NCBI RefSeq assembly: GCF_003858635.1
Contig: NZ_RQJO01000015.1
Coordinates: 496,001-560,000, forward strand
DNA length: 64,000 bases
Source of the DNA: Larkinella rosea
Lineage (GTDB): Bacteria > Bacteroidota > Bacteroidia > Cytophagales > Spirosomataceae
Reading direction: 5' to 3'
Part shown: positions 40,834 through 50,659 of the stretch, piece by piece
Layout: every line of letters begins with the position of its first letter
Position numbering within the stretch: the first letter of the stretch is position 1
Made by a program: the position numbers and the translations under genes
The notes under the pieces: model-generated
The model's database searches: none
Told to the model about the DNA's origin: nothing
The model's input: the letters and a program-made list of their open reading frames with translations, nothing else

Positions 40834-42606
40834 ATGAAACTGATTCTGAAATATACAGTATTCTCCTTGCTGCTTTCGGTCGTTACGCTTTCTGCCTGTC
40901 AGCAACAATTCCTTGACCTGGGTCCCCAGGGCGTTTATAGCGAAAGCGATTTACTGAGCAAAAAGGGGGTCGACGGTTTTTTGATCGATGCCTACGCTAC
41001 GCTCGACGGTTCACAGGCCGCTAATTTCCTGGGCTTCAGTGGGTCATACAACTGGATATGGGGAAGCATAACCGGGGGCGATGCGTATAAGGGGGGTACC
41101 AACTTTACCGACCAAAGCGAAATTAACCAGGTGATGCAATACGCAACGCCCTCCACAAACTCACAGTTGCTCGCCCGCTGGAACGGTATTTTCGATGGCA
41201 TTGGCCGGGCCAATAGGGTGTTGCAGGCATTGGCCAAAACAACCGATCCGGCCCTGACCGATGCCTTGAAGAAACAAGTGGCCGCAGAAGCTCGTTTCCT
41301 GCGGGCCTTCCACCATTTTGAGGGGAAGAAAATTTTTGGCAACATTCCGTTTGTCGATGAAAAAGCCACGGATTACAAAATCCCGAATAAAGATGCGAGT
41401 GGCAATTACATCAATAGCTGGCCCCAACTGGAAACGGACTTCAAATTCGCTTACGACAATCTGGACGAAGTGAAACCGGGCAAAGGTCGGGTCAACAAGT
41501 GGACGGCCGGAGCTTACCTAGCAAAGGCTTATTTGTACCAGAATAAATTCGCCGAGGCCAAAGCGCTTTTCGACCTGATTATCGGGCAGGGCAAAACCAG
41601 CCAGGGCGTGAAGCTGGACCTGACCGCGAATTTTGGCGAGAATTTCCGCATCGCAACCCAGAATAGTAAAGAAGCGATGTTTGAGGTGCAAAGCGCGATT
41701 GGCGATGGTGCCGGCGACAATACGAACGGTTTTCGGGAAGCGATTCTGTGTTATCCCAACGGGATTGCTGGGGGCACAAACTCGTGGTTTTATCGGCCAT
41801 CGCAAAACCTGGTCAACGCGTTTCGCACCGACGAGAATGGCCTGCCCTTGCTCAATACCTATAACGATGTGGATGTTACTTCGAATGAGACGGTGCCAGA
41901 TGCCAGCCCATTTACACCTTATGCGGGCAATCTGGACCCTCGTTTAGATCACACCGTCGGACGTCGGGGCATTCCTTACTTGGATTGGGGCCTGATGAGC
42001 GGTTTAGCCTTCACGGCTCCTCCGGGTGAGTCGATCACCAATGGTGGGCCATTTACGGGTAAGAAACACGTTTTTTCATCGGCTGAATACAGTTCGGGAC
42101 AGGTGGCTCGGGCTAGTTTTGGCATTGCCAGCGCGCTGAATTATGCCCTGATGCGTTTTGCCGATGTCCTGCTGATGGCGGCCGAATGCGAAGTGGAGGT
42201 GGGTAGCCTGGATAAAGCGCGTGAATACGTCAATCGGGTTCGGGCCCGGGCCGCGGCCTCACCGATTAAAACACTAGACGGAACCAATGCCGCCCGGTAT
42301 GTGGTGAATTCCTATACAACAGCCTGGACGAGCCAGGCGATTGCCCGCCAGGCAGTTCGTTTTGAGCGAAGAATCGAATTAGGAATGGAAGGTCACCGCT
42401 TCTTCGATCTGGTCCGCTGGGGAATCGCCGATCAGGTTATTAACACGGAATACTTACCCAAAGAAAGCCTTCGCCGTTCGCTGGCCCTGGGCAATGGGGT
42501 GAAGTTTACTAAAAACAAGAGCGAATACCAGCCCATTCCAGACTATGCGATTACCCAGAGTTTTGTAAATGGACAACCAACCTTGAAGCAGAATCCGGGC
42601 TATTGA
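40834..42606 (+). CDS. SusD/RagB family nutrient-binding lipoprotein (SusD1)
   Basis: 590 residues. Lipoprotein signal ending LSACQQQFLDLGPQG. The RagB/SusD TPR-rich core is seen in KQVAAEARFLRAFHHFEGKK, GRVNKWTAGAYLAKAYLYQN and YALMRFADVLLMAAECEVEV, with the SusD C-terminal tail RWGIADQVI...YQPIPDYAI and KQNPGY. It caps the SusC1 channel at the cell surface and hands over the ligand. The gene follows SusC1 by 16 nt and ends at the shared terminator. Confidence 0.94.
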   Translation: MKLILKYTVFSLLLSVVTLSACQQQFLDLGPQGVYSESDLLSKKGVDGFLIDAYATLDGSQAANFLGFSGSYNWIWGSITGGDAYKGGTNFTDQSEINQVMQYATPSTNSQLLARWNGIFDGIGRANRVLQALAKTTDPALTDALKKQVAAEARFLRAFHHFEGKKIFGNIPFVDEKATDYKIPNKDASGNYINSWPQLETDFKFAYDNLDEVKPGKGRVNKWTAGAYLAKAYLYQNKFAEAKALFDLIIGQGKTSQGVKLDLTANFGENFRIATQNSKEAMFEVQSAIGDGAGDNTNGFREAILCYPNGIAGGTNSWFYRPSQNLVNAFRTDENGLPLLNTYNDVDVTSNETVPDASPFTPYAGNLDPRLDHTVGRRGIPYLDWGLMSGLAFTAPPGESITNGGPFTGKKHVFSSAEYSSGQVARASFGIASALNYALMRFADVLLMAAECEVEVGSLDKAREYVNRVRARAAASPIKTLDGTNAARYVVNSYTTAWTSQAIARQAVRFERRIELGMEGHRFFDLVRWGIADQVINTEYLPKESLRRSLALGNGVKFTKNKSEYQPIPDYAITQSFVNGQPTLKQNPGY

Positions 42607-42657
42607 GTGATAAATAGAATCTCCCGTTCTATCGACCTCCACCATTCCCATTCAAAA

Positions 42658-42688
42658 AAATAGCACCAGGAAGGTCCCGGTGCTATTT
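42658..42688. terminator. Shared hairpin between convergent SusD1 and SusD2
   Basis: AAATAGCACC/GGTGCTATTT, a 10-bp stem with an 11-nt loop, A-rich before and T-rich after, so it can work for both strands. It is 51 nt from the SusD1 stop and 22 nt from the SusD2 stop. Confidence 0.8.
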
Positions 42689-42710
42689 AGTCATTCTCGA
42701 ACGTTATTAT

Positions 42711-44273
42711 TTATTTATCCCACCAAACCACGCTGGACAGGGTGTTAGCTCCGCCCTGACGGGTGCGCGCTTCGATGAAGTTGGTTTTGTTGTACGTCTC
42801 TTCCGAATCCGGAATCACAAACCGGGTCGGTACTTTGCCACCGGTGAGGTTGCCCGGATAGTTGGTCGGGGTCAAAACCGGGTAGCCGGTGCGTCGCCAG
42901 TTGGCGAAGATTTCGTATTCGTCTTCCAGAAAGAGCGAAACCCATTTCTGCGTCTGAATCTGCTCCATTTGCTGCGCAACGGTTCCGGCGGTTTTGTACG
43001 GATTCAGGTTCAGATAGGCATTGATTTTTGCCTCCGAAATCGTTCCGCCCGAGCCGAACAGCGCCCATTGCCGCATCCCGGCTTTGACCGCGTCGGTATA
43101 CGCGGAGGCTGCCGTACCAATGCTTTTCCAACCCCGGACCGAAGCTTCGGCCAGCAGCAGGTTGGTTTCCGCATTGCCAAACACGATCAGGGGCGCGCTG
43201 TATTTCAGCAGCGTATTCGGGTTGGGTTCCGAAAAGGAATTGAAATTGGCGGGCAGGTTGTTAAACGCTGCGTTGGGCATACCGCTCTGCAGGGCCGTCG
43301 TGGTGTCGGCCGTAAACGTTTTGCCATCCGCCGAAGTCCAGACAATCGAAATCACGTTCAGACGGGGATCTTTGGTATTTTTCAGATAGTCGATCAGCGT
43401 TTTGGCAAACTTGCCGCCTTCCACGTTGTCGCCACCGGGCGTAATGTAGTCGGTGCTCAATAAACCATTGGCGATGAAATTCCGGCTGGCGGTTTGCGAA
43501 CCGTCTACGTAAGCAATGATGGCCCGGTCGGCATCGTCCAGAATGACCCCGCCCGCAATGGCTTTCTCCACCCAGGTTTTGGCCGTAGCCGGATCCACTT
43601 CCGTCAACCGCATGCCCAGCCGGAGCATCAGCGAATAGGCGAATTTCTTCCACTTCACGACGTCGCCGTTGAACATCAAATCAGCCGTTCCGAAAGTTGC
43701 TTTGGTGGCATCGAAAGCCGCAATGGAGGCATCGAGTTCTTTCAGCAAGTCGGCGTAAATGGCCTGCTGCGTATCGTATTTAGGCCCGTAATTCTTGTCG
43801 GAAAGCGCTTTGCCGGCGTCGAAATACGGAATGTCGCCGTAGAGGTCGGTCATGCGGTGAAAAATATACGCTTTCCAGATGCGGGCCGCCGACAGTTTAT
43901 TGACATTCGCCGGATTGGCCGAAACGGCATCGATCACCTGCCGAATGGAAATGATCGCACCCTGTCCCGCAGCAGTTCCGGCGTAGGCGTTCCAGTTGCC
44001 GGTCGAATAGCTGTAGTTAAAGTACTTGTCACCAGCCGCCGGAACTTCTTTGTAGGTGGCAAAATGCTGCATCGACTGGCCGATGGTTAGGTAGGCCGCT
44101 CCCGTAAAGTTGGTGCTGACACCGTCGAGCTGGGCGCGGGTAAACAGATATTCGGGGATAACCTCGGAATATTTATTCGGGTCCACGTTCATTTCCTCAA
44201 AGCCTTTGTCACAGGCCGACAGCAGGAAGAGAAACGGAGCCGCGAGTAGGATTTTATGAATGATGTTCTTCAT
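42711..44273 (-). CDS. SusD/RagB-like outer-membrane lipoprotein (SusD2)
   Basis: 520 residues. The lipobox is LLSAC near residue 21, followed by DKGFEEMNVDPNKYSEV. The protein belongs to the second SusD type (SusD-like-2), with IRQVIDAVSANPANVNKLSA, WKAYIFHRMTDLYGDIPYFD and FANWRRTGYPVL near the end. It pairs with SusC2, whose stop lies 19 nt upstream of its start. The ligand is unknown. Confidence 0.92.
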   Translation of the reverse strand: MKNIIHKILLAAPFLFLLSACDKGFEEMNVDPNKYSEVIPEYLFTRAQLDGVSTNFTGAAYLTIGQSMQHFATYKEVPAAGDKYFNYSYSTGNWNAYAGTAAGQGAIISIRQVIDAVSANPANVNKLSAARIWKAYIFHRMTDLYGDIPYFDAGKALSDKNYGPKYDTQQAIYADLLKELDASIAAFDATKATFGTADLMFNGDVVKWKKFAYSLMLRLGMRLTEVDPATAKTWVEKAIAGGVILDDADRAIIAYVDGSQTASRNFIANGLLSTDYITPGGDNVEGGKFAKTLIDYLKNTKDPRLNVISIVWTSADGKTFTADTTTALQSGMPNAAFNNLPANFNSFSEPNPNTLLKYSAPLIVFGNAETNLLLAEASVRGWKSIGTAASAYTDAVKAGMRQWALFGSGGTISEAKINAYLNLNPYKTAGTVAQQMEQIQTQKWVSLFLEDEYEIFANWRRTGYPVLTPTNYPGNLTGGKVPTRFVIPDSEETYNKTNFIEARTRQGGANTLSSVVWWDK

Positions 44274-44291
44274 GGTCAGAAAGCTATGTTG

Positions 44292-47200
44292 TTAAAATTT
44301 CACCATTAAATTCACCCCGAGACTCTTGGTTCTGGGCACACCGAACGCTTCCAGGCCCTGGGCATTGGTGCTGGTGTAACCCGACTCCGGATCGAAATAC
44401 TGGTTCTTTTTGTCCTTGTACAGAATGGCGAGGTTCCGGGCCACCAGCGAAATCGACGCCGATTGCAGTTTCAGGAACGGTAGCTTGCTGACGGGCAGGT
44501 TGTAACTGAAAACCACCTGACGCAGCTTCACAAAATCGTTGTTAAACATGAACATCGCGGTGTAATTCTTGTCGTTGTCGTAATACGTATCGACCTCCTC
44601 TTTCTTCCAGGTTTTGGTGAACGGATTGCCTTCCGGCGTGACACCCGTAACGGTTACCCCGGTTTCGCGACCCGGCAGCGTTTCCTGCGGCAGACCAAAC
44701 CGGTAGGCATACTGGTACAGGTTCGAGTACACAATGCTGCCGAATTTGCCGTCGATCAGGAAGTTCAGCGAGAAGTTTTTATACCGGAAGTTATTGGTAA
44801 TCCCCATTGTCAACGGGGGCGTTCCCTGTCCGATTTCCTGCAAATCACCCCGAACGGCGTACCCGCTGGCGGTGTTGAAAACCACATTGCCGTTGGCATC
44901 GGTTTTTTTCTGGTAACCCCAAACCGTACCGTAAGGCCGGTTTAGTACGTTCCGCACCAGACCACCACCCACACCGCTACCGACGTCGATCCCGGTCAAA
45001 CCTTCGGCCAGCCGTTCGATTTTGCTTTTGTTGTACGCCATGTTGTAGCTGACATCCCAGTTGAAACTACCGTTCTGAACCGGCGTTCCGGTCAACAGCA
45101 ACTCGATCCCTTTGTTGCTCAGCTCACCCACGTTCAGCAGCGCAGAGGTATAACCCGACGAAAGCGCAATGTTGGACGTGACGATGTCGTTCGTGGTTTT
45201 CCGGTTGTAAAACGTCAGGTCGATGCCCAAACGGTTATTCAGGAATTTGGCTTCAACACCGGCTTCGGCCGTGGTCGAGGTCAGTGGTTTCAGATCCGGA
45301 TTCGGCACCTGCGACGAGGACAGAACCTGTACCGGCCGACCGTTGTGACCGCCCTGCTGCATCGAGTAATACTGGTAAATCTGGTAGGCATTTACCGTGG
45401 CACCACCCACCTGCGCCCATGAAGCTCGCAACTTGGCAAAGCTGATCGCTTTCGGCATCCGGATGGCATCCGACAGAATCAGCGACCCCCCCACGGACGG
45501 GTAGAAAATGCTGTTGCTCTTCGGATTCAGGACCGAAAACCAGTCCTGCCGACCCGAAACCGTCAGGTAAGCCAGCCCTTTGTACCCAAAATCCACTGAA
45601 CCGAAAACCGAGTTGATGGCGCTTTTCAGGTATGTCGGCGTCGTTGTCGAAGCCGCCAGGTTGGTGTAGCTGTAGAAATAAGGCACCGTAAATTCGCTAC
45701 CCGCGATCACCGTCTGGTCGTAAATACTGCGTTGTGCGTTGGCACCAAGCATGGCCGAAAAAGTCAGGTCCTTGAAAAAGGTGGTGTTGTAGTTCAGCGT
45801 CAACATGCCGTTGGTTTCCGACGAAGTTGTTTTCCGTCCTTCGTACGTTCCCAGCGGTGCGAAGGCGTTGTTGGTCGGCTGGACGTATTCCGACTGGAAG
45901 CTGTAATAATCCTGACTCACGCTTCCTTTCAGGAACAGGTTGTCCAGAATGTCGTAACGGATACTTCCCTGACTCAAAAACCGGTGTTTGGTGTCGTCGT
46001 TTTTGAATTTATTAACTACGAAATAGGGGTTTGGCGCGGCCGGAACCGGGTTCCATTCCATTTCCTTGCCCGTTGCCGGATCATAACCGGGTGCCAGGCT
46101 CCGAATGTCGACTACGTTGGCGACCAAATAGGTCGCCCAGTGCGGGTTCATGTCGGCATAGCCGACTTTCGGGCGGTTCGTTCCGGCTTCGTAGTTGTAC
46201 TGGAATACGGTTTCGATGCTCAGCTTTTTGCCCAGAAAGGCGTTCAGGTTGAGGTTGGCGATTTTCCGCGTGAACGACGAGTTCGGTACAATGCTGTTGG
46301 AATTGGTGTTGTTCAGACCCAGCCGGAAGTTGACCGACTCATTTCCGCCCGTAAAAGCCACCGAATTGATGTAATTGCTGCCCGTCCGGTAGAAGTTTTT
46401 CAGGTTGTCTTTCTGGGGCGAATACGGGTGCAACTGTCCATCGACCTGAATCGTGGGCTGGCCGTCCATGCGCGCGCCGTACGAAAGCCGTCCCGTACTT
46501 TTGGCTTCCGTCAGGGTCGTCGGTTTTTTGCCATCCAGTCCCTGGCCGTATTCATATTGCCAGTTCGGAATCACGGCGATGTTCTCGAAAGAGGTCGTGC
46601 TGTTGATTTCCACCCCAACGCCCTTCTGACCGCGTCCTTTTTTGGTCGTGATCAGAATAACCCCGTTGGAAGCCCGCGCCCCGTAAAGTGCCGCAGCCGG
46701 ACCGCCTTTCAGGACACTGATCGACTCGATGTCGTCGGGGTTGATCCCGCCAATCCCGTCACCACGGTCGACGTTCATCCCGTTACCGTCCGAGGCCGTT
46801 CCGCCACCCGGAATGCTGTTGTCCATCGGCATCCCGTTGATCACGTACAAGGGCTGGTTGTTGCCGTTCAAAGAGCCATTTCCCCGAATAATAATGCGGC
46901 TCGAACCACCGGGGCCGGTCGCCATACCGGTAGCGTTTACTCCGGCAATTTTACCGGTCAGGGCGTTGGCTACGTTATTTTCCCGGGCCTGCGTAAACTC
47001 ACTTCCTTTCACTTCCGTTACGGCATACGCCAGCGCTTTTTTCTCCCGCGCAATCCCGAGGGCAGTGACGACCACTTCGGCCAGCGATTTGGCTTCGGGG
47101 GCCATCTGAACGGAAACCGCCGTCTGGTTGCCCACCGTGACTTCCTGCGATACGTAGCCTACGAAGCTGAAAATCAGAACCGCATTCGTTACTTCCGCAT

Positions 47201-47735
47201 CCGGAACCTCCAGCCGGTAGCTTCCTTCCGCATCCGAGGATGTACCGCGTGTGGTTCCTTTCAGCAGAATGCTGACGCCGGGAAGTCCGGCACCGTTTTC
47301 GTCCGTCACTTTTCCGGTAATATTGCGTTTGGGTGCTTCTCTGGCCTTAATGGGCACGATTTCCACCGGCGTCTGAACGCGTTTCAGGATAATCCGGTCC
47401 TGCACGACTTCGTAGCTAACCTGGTGGGGTGCCAGTATTTTTTCGAGTACATCGGAAAGGGCTTCGTCCCGAAATTTGAAGCTGTATTTCTGGTTGCCGA
47501 AAACCTGGGGATTGTACATGAATTTGACCTTCGCCACATTTTCAAGCTTTTCCAGTGCTTTCTCAACGTCGACATTAGTCAAATGCAGGGTTACTTTTTG
47601 CTCCAGAACTTTTGGTCCACGCCCGTCGTGATGAGCATAGGTCAGCGTGGTTAATGCAATGGACAGGAGAGCTTGATACAGAGCAACGCGCATGATTGTC
47701 CGTAAAGCAGCATGAAATTGTACAGTTCTCGACAT
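44292..47735 (-). CDS. SusC/RagA-type TonB-linked outer-membrane transporter with STN (SusC2)
   Basis: 1147 residues from the ATG at 47735. STN domain at about 45-115 (VTLHLTNVDVEKALEKLENV and YEVVQDRIILKRV), carboxypeptidase-regulatory domain (~130-215; ITGKVTDENGAGLPGVSILL), plug (~225-345; SRIIIRGNGSLNGNNQPLYV, INPDDIESISVLKGGPAAAL) and a barrel ending SLGVNLMVKF. The STN domain suggests trans-envelope signalling, but no sigma/FecR pair is next to it. It is followed by SusD2 in the same operon. Confidence 0.94.
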   Translation of the reverse strand: MSRTVQFHAALRTIMRVALYQALLSIALTTLTYAHHDGRGPKVLEQKVTLHLTNVDVEKALEKLENVAKVKFMYNPQVFGNQKYSFKFRDEALSDVLEKILAPHQVSYEVVQDRIILKRVQTPVEIVPIKAREAPKRNITGKVTDENGAGLPGVSILLKGTTRGTSSDAEGSYRLEVPDAEVTNAVLIFSFVGYVSQEVTVGNQTAVSVQMAPEAKSLAEVVVTALGIAREKKALAYAVTEVKGSEFTQARENNVANALTGKIAGVNATGMATGPGGSSRIIIRGNGSLNGNNQPLYVINGMPMDNSIPGGGTASDGNGMNVDRGDGIGGINPDDIESISVLKGGPAAALYGARASNGVILITTKKGRGQKGVGVEINSTTSFENIAVIPNWQYEYGQGLDGKKPTTLTEAKSTGRLSYGARMDGQPTIQVDGQLHPYSPQKDNLKNFYRTGSNYINSVAFTGGNESVNFRLGLNNTNSNSIVPNSSFTRKIANLNLNAFLGKKLSIETVFQYNYEAGTNRPKVGYADMNPHWATYLVANVVDIRSLAPGYDPATGKEMEWNPVPAAPNPYFVVNKFKNDDTKHRFLSQGSIRYDILDNLFLKGSVSQDYYSFQSEYVQPTNNAFAPLGTYEGRKTTSSETNGMLTLNYNTTFFKDLTFSAMLGANAQRSIYDQTVIAGSEFTVPYFYSYTNLAASTTTPTYLKSAINSVFGSVDFGYKGLAYLTVSGRQDWFSVLNPKSNSIFYPSVGGSLILSDAIRMPKAISFAKLRASWAQVGGATVNAYQIYQYYSMQQGGHNGRPVQVLSSSQVPNPDLKPLTSTTAEAGVEAKFLNNRLGIDLTFYNRKTTNDIVTSNIALSSGYTSALLNVGELSNKGIELLLTGTPVQNGSFNWDVSYNMAYNKSKIERLAEGLTGIDVGSGVGGGLVRNVLNRPYGTVWGYQKKTDANGNVVFNTASGYAVRGDLQEIGQGTPPLTMGITNNFRYKNFSLNFLIDGKFGSIVYSNLYQYAYRFGLPQETLPGRETGVTVTGVTPEGNPFTKTWKKEEVDTYYDNDKNYTAMFMFNNDFVKLRQVVFSYNLPVSKLPFLKLQSASISLVARNLAILYKDKKNQYFDPESGYTSTNAQGLEAFGVPRTKSLGVNLMVKF

Positions 47736-48337
47736 AATTTTGGTTTTGACGGTTAAAATTCGGCGTAATGATTCCCAGTCCACCCTTTTTGGGATGTAGC
47801 GAAACAGACGTAAAAATTCAGGAGATCAGCGGGCCGATAATGTTGCACCATTATGGGCTTGTGAACAATCAGCGGTGAACTTTATTCATAGGCGGCAAAA
47901 AATGTTAATAGAGATTAGTGTTAGGTCGGTTAAGTTGGTTTACGGTTTTCTGTTTATGGTATTCGGTGGGGCGGCCGGAGTCGTTTTCACCGAAGCTGGG
48001 TAAGCAGCAACAGGAATGCGTCAGCCACCGAACATTGAATACTGTAAACCGAAAACCGCATTAGTATTGCGATATGGGGGAAAGATGCAGGAATCGGGAA
48101 GCAATACTCTTTTTGGTGAAATTTTTTTTAAGGAATTTTTCGAAACCTGAAATAATCTATGGTAGAAGCGGAAATAAGGCGGATTTATTCTTAAAATTTT
48201 TTACAAAATGAAATTTACCAACCCGATCATCCGCGATTTTCCCCCGTTTATTCCGACAAAATTGTTGTCTGTCGGAAACCGCTTCCCTTCCGCCACCGGG
48301 GCGAATAGCTTTGAATCCGAATTCGAAGCCATCCGCC
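47736..48337. other. Divergent intergenic region between SusC2 and the second TonB receptor
   Basis: About 600 bp that must contain promoters for both directions. It includes the long inverted repeat at 47937-48058 and an AT-rich stretch (48110-48210) that likely holds the TonB receptor promoter. No gene seen. A short frame at 48208-48414 overlaps the real start and is not supported. Confidence 0.5.
47937..48058. repeat. Large inverted repeat with TTTACGGT half-sites
   Basis: The left arm begins GGTTTACGGTTTTC and runs to TATTCGGTGG; the right arm is CCACCGAACATTGAATACTG followed by TAAACCGAAAACC. The right arm also carries GCGTCAGCC, the half-site found at 11.4 and 31.0 kb. Confidence 0.75.
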
Positions 48338-50500
48338 ATGAAACAACAGCTACTTTTCTTTTGCGTCCTGTTTTTGCCTGCGCTGGCCGGGGCGCAAACG
48401 ACCATAACCGGTAAAATCACCGACCGCAAAGGCGAAGGTTTGCCGGGTGCGAACGTCTTCATCAAGGGCTCTTACGACGGCGTCAATACCGATACCGACG
48501 GCACGTTCAGCTTTCAAACCAGCCAGAAAGATACGGCCACCCTCGCGGTGAGCTTTGTCGGCTACGAACCAGTTCAGCAAAAGATCAAACTCGATCAGCC
48601 AACGGTTCAGTTTACCCGCAAACTGGAGGAAACTGCGACCATTCTCAATACCGTTGTCATTACGGCGGGGGCTTTTGAAGCCAGCGATGAAAAACGGCAG
48701 ACGGTTTTGAAACCGCTCGACATCGTGACGACCGCCAGCGGGGGCGCCGACATTCCGGCAGTGATGCAACTACTGCCCGGTGCGCAGCGCGTCGGCGACC
48801 AGACCGGCTTGTTCGTGCGGGGTGGGGCGGCTTCCGAAACCCGCACCATCATCGACGGGCTGGCAGTACAGAATCCGTTCTCGAGCGGAGCGCCGGATGT
48901 GGCCCAGCGGAGCCGGTTTTCGCCTTTTCTGTTCAAAGGAACGGCGTTCAGCACGGGTGGTTATTCGGCCCAGTACGGGCAGGCGCTTTCGTCGGTTTTG
49001 TCGCTGAACACGAAAGACCGCGCCGAAGATAACGACGGCATCAGCGTCGGTTTCAATGCCGCCGGGATTACACTTTCGGCTTTCAAAAAAGAGCGGATTA
49101 CCTTTTCGGTGAATTATACCAACCTGAATCCGTTGTTTAACGTCCTGAAATCGAATATTAACTGGATTCATGCGCCGGAAGCGGGCGGCACGTCGATCAT
49201 CTTGACGCAACCCATCGGTAAGCGGGGTTTGCTGAAACATTACACCGACCTTTCGATGGCGTATCAGGGTATTGAATTCCGGAATTTTACCGGCGACTTC
49301 CGGGCGTCGCCGTTCACTGTCCGGAACCGGAATGCGTTTTCGATGACGACCTTTCAAACCACCTGGGACGAGGGCCGCTGGGGGCTTCAAACCGGGGTGA
49401 GTTATAATTTTAACCGCGACCGGCTGGGCATCGATACGGTTTCGGCCCGAACGCAGGAACAACGCATTCAGGGCCGGGCGGTTTTGACGCGCTCGCTGAG
49501 CAGCAAAGTCTCGTTGCTGACCGGGGCCGAATTGCATCGGTATACCTACCAAAACCACTATGGCATCTGGGGTGGCTCACTGACGGACTGGTATTCGGCG
49601 GTTTTTGTCGAAACGGAAGTATTTTTTACCCGAAAACTGGCCGTGCGGGCGGGTTTGCGCGGGGAACGGACGTCGGTCATCAACCGGGCGAATGTGTCAC
49701 CCAGGTTGTCGATGGCGTATAAAACCGATCCCTACGGGCAGGTGTCGCTGGCGGCCGGTCAGTTTTACCAGAGCCCCGACCAGACCTACCTGCTGACCAA
49801 CCCGAAGCTGAACTTCGAGCAGGCCAACCACTTGATTCTGAATTACCAGCGGATTCGGGAAAACCGCACGTTTCGCGTCGAGACCTTTTACAAAGACTAC
49901 CGGAATCTGGTTCGGGAAAATACGAACGGTTATTACGATCCGAACATCTACCGGTTTCCAACCAACCGGACCAACAACAGCGGTTTTGGTTACGCGAAAG
50001 GATTCGACCTGTTCTGGCGCGATAAGCAATCGATGAAAAATGTCGATTACTGGGTGTCGTACTCGTTTCTGGATACCAAACGGCTTTTCCGCAATTACCC
50101 GACCGAAGCCATGCCGACTTTCGCGGCCACGCATACGTTGAATCTCGTTTTCAAGAAATACTTTCCGGCGCTGGGCATCAATACTGGCGCGACGTATTCG
50201 CTCGCCAGCGGACGTCCGTATTACAATCCGGGCAGCGACCGGTTTCTGGGCGATAAAACCCGCCCCTACAGTAGCCTGAGTGTGAACATGAGTTACATCA
50301 AAATCCTGCCCCGAAAGTTTCTGGTCCTCTACGCGTCGGCCGAAAACCTGCTGGGAACGAAGAATAGTTACGGGTATCGCTACACGCCCGACGGCCGCCA
50401 GAAGTTTGCCGTGGTGCCGCCGTTCTACCGGTTTTTCTTTGTCGGAGCCGTTTTGAGTCTGACCCGAAAGCCCATTGATCCTGAATTGATTAGTAATTAA
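48338..50500 (+). CDS. TonB-dependent receptor (second, smaller type)
   Basis: 720 residues from the ATG at 48338, chosen because it starts the signal peptide MKQQLLFFCVLFLPALAGAQ. A carboxypeptidase-regulatory-like domain (~21-105; TTITGKITDRKGEGLPGANV), plug (~115-215; VMQLLPGAQRVGDQTGLFVR, TIIDGLAVQNPF) and a barrel of about 500 residues follow. No STN domain. It opens a five-gene set with a secreted helical protein, a LytS kinase, a small membrane protein and a LytTR regulator. A 39-nt-arm inverted repeat follows its stop directly. Confidence 0.92.
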   Translation: MKQQLLFFCVLFLPALAGAQTTITGKITDRKGEGLPGANVFIKGSYDGVNTDTDGTFSFQTSQKDTATLAVSFVGYEPVQQKIKLDQPTVQFTRKLEETATILNTVVITAGAFEASDEKRQTVLKPLDIVTTASGGADIPAVMQLLPGAQRVGDQTGLFVRGGAASETRTIIDGLAVQNPFSSGAPDVAQRSRFSPFLFKGTAFSTGGYSAQYGQALSSVLSLNTKDRAEDNDGISVGFNAAGITLSAFKKERITFSVNYTNLNPLFNVLKSNINWIHAPEAGGTSIILTQPIGKRGLLKHYTDLSMAYQGIEFRNFTGDFRASPFTVRNRNAFSMTTFQTTWDEGRWGLQTGVSYNFNRDRLGIDTVSARTQEQRIQGRAVLTRSLSSKVSLLTGAELHRYTYQNHYGIWGGSLTDWYSAVFVETEVFFTRKLAVRAGLRGERTSVINRANVSPRLSMAYKTDPYGQVSLAAGQFYQSPDQTYLLTNPKLNFEQANHLILNYQRIRENRTFRVETFYKDYRNLVRENTNGYYDPNIYRFPTNRTNNSGFGYAKGFDLFWRDKQSMKNVDYWVSYSFLDTKRLFRNYPTEAMPTFAATHTLNLVFKKYFPALGINTGATYSLASGRPYYNPGSDRFLGDKTRPYSSLSVNMSYIKILPRKFLVLYASAENLLGTKNSYGYRYTPDGRQKFAVVPPFYRFFFVGAVLSLTRKPIDPELISN

Positions 50501-50628
50501 CGTACCCACGGACCGGCGGGCGGCCCCGTTTAATCCGTGCGATTATTTGCAATTTTATAAATAATACTATCCTAAATCGTCTGATCTCGCGGACTAAACG
50601 GGGCCGCCCGCCGGACCGTGGGTACGTT
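50499..50628. repeat. Long inverted repeat, 39-nt arms, inside the operon
   Basis: AACGTACCCACGG.CCGGCGG and GCGGCCCCGTTTA.TCCG on the left pair with the right arm with two mismatches; the loop is about 52 nt. It starts in the TonB receptor stop codon and ends 32 nt before the next start. It shares CGTACCCACGG with the element at 11.4 kb. Confidence 0.9.
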
Positions 50629-50659
50629 TAACATTTTTAACCATTTAACCATCAAAACC

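Noticed and set aside
45732-47654. Long open frame of 640 codons on the plus strand
   Set aside because: Antisense to SusC2, caused by GC-rich codon use; low-complexity Arg/Gly-rich product without family features.
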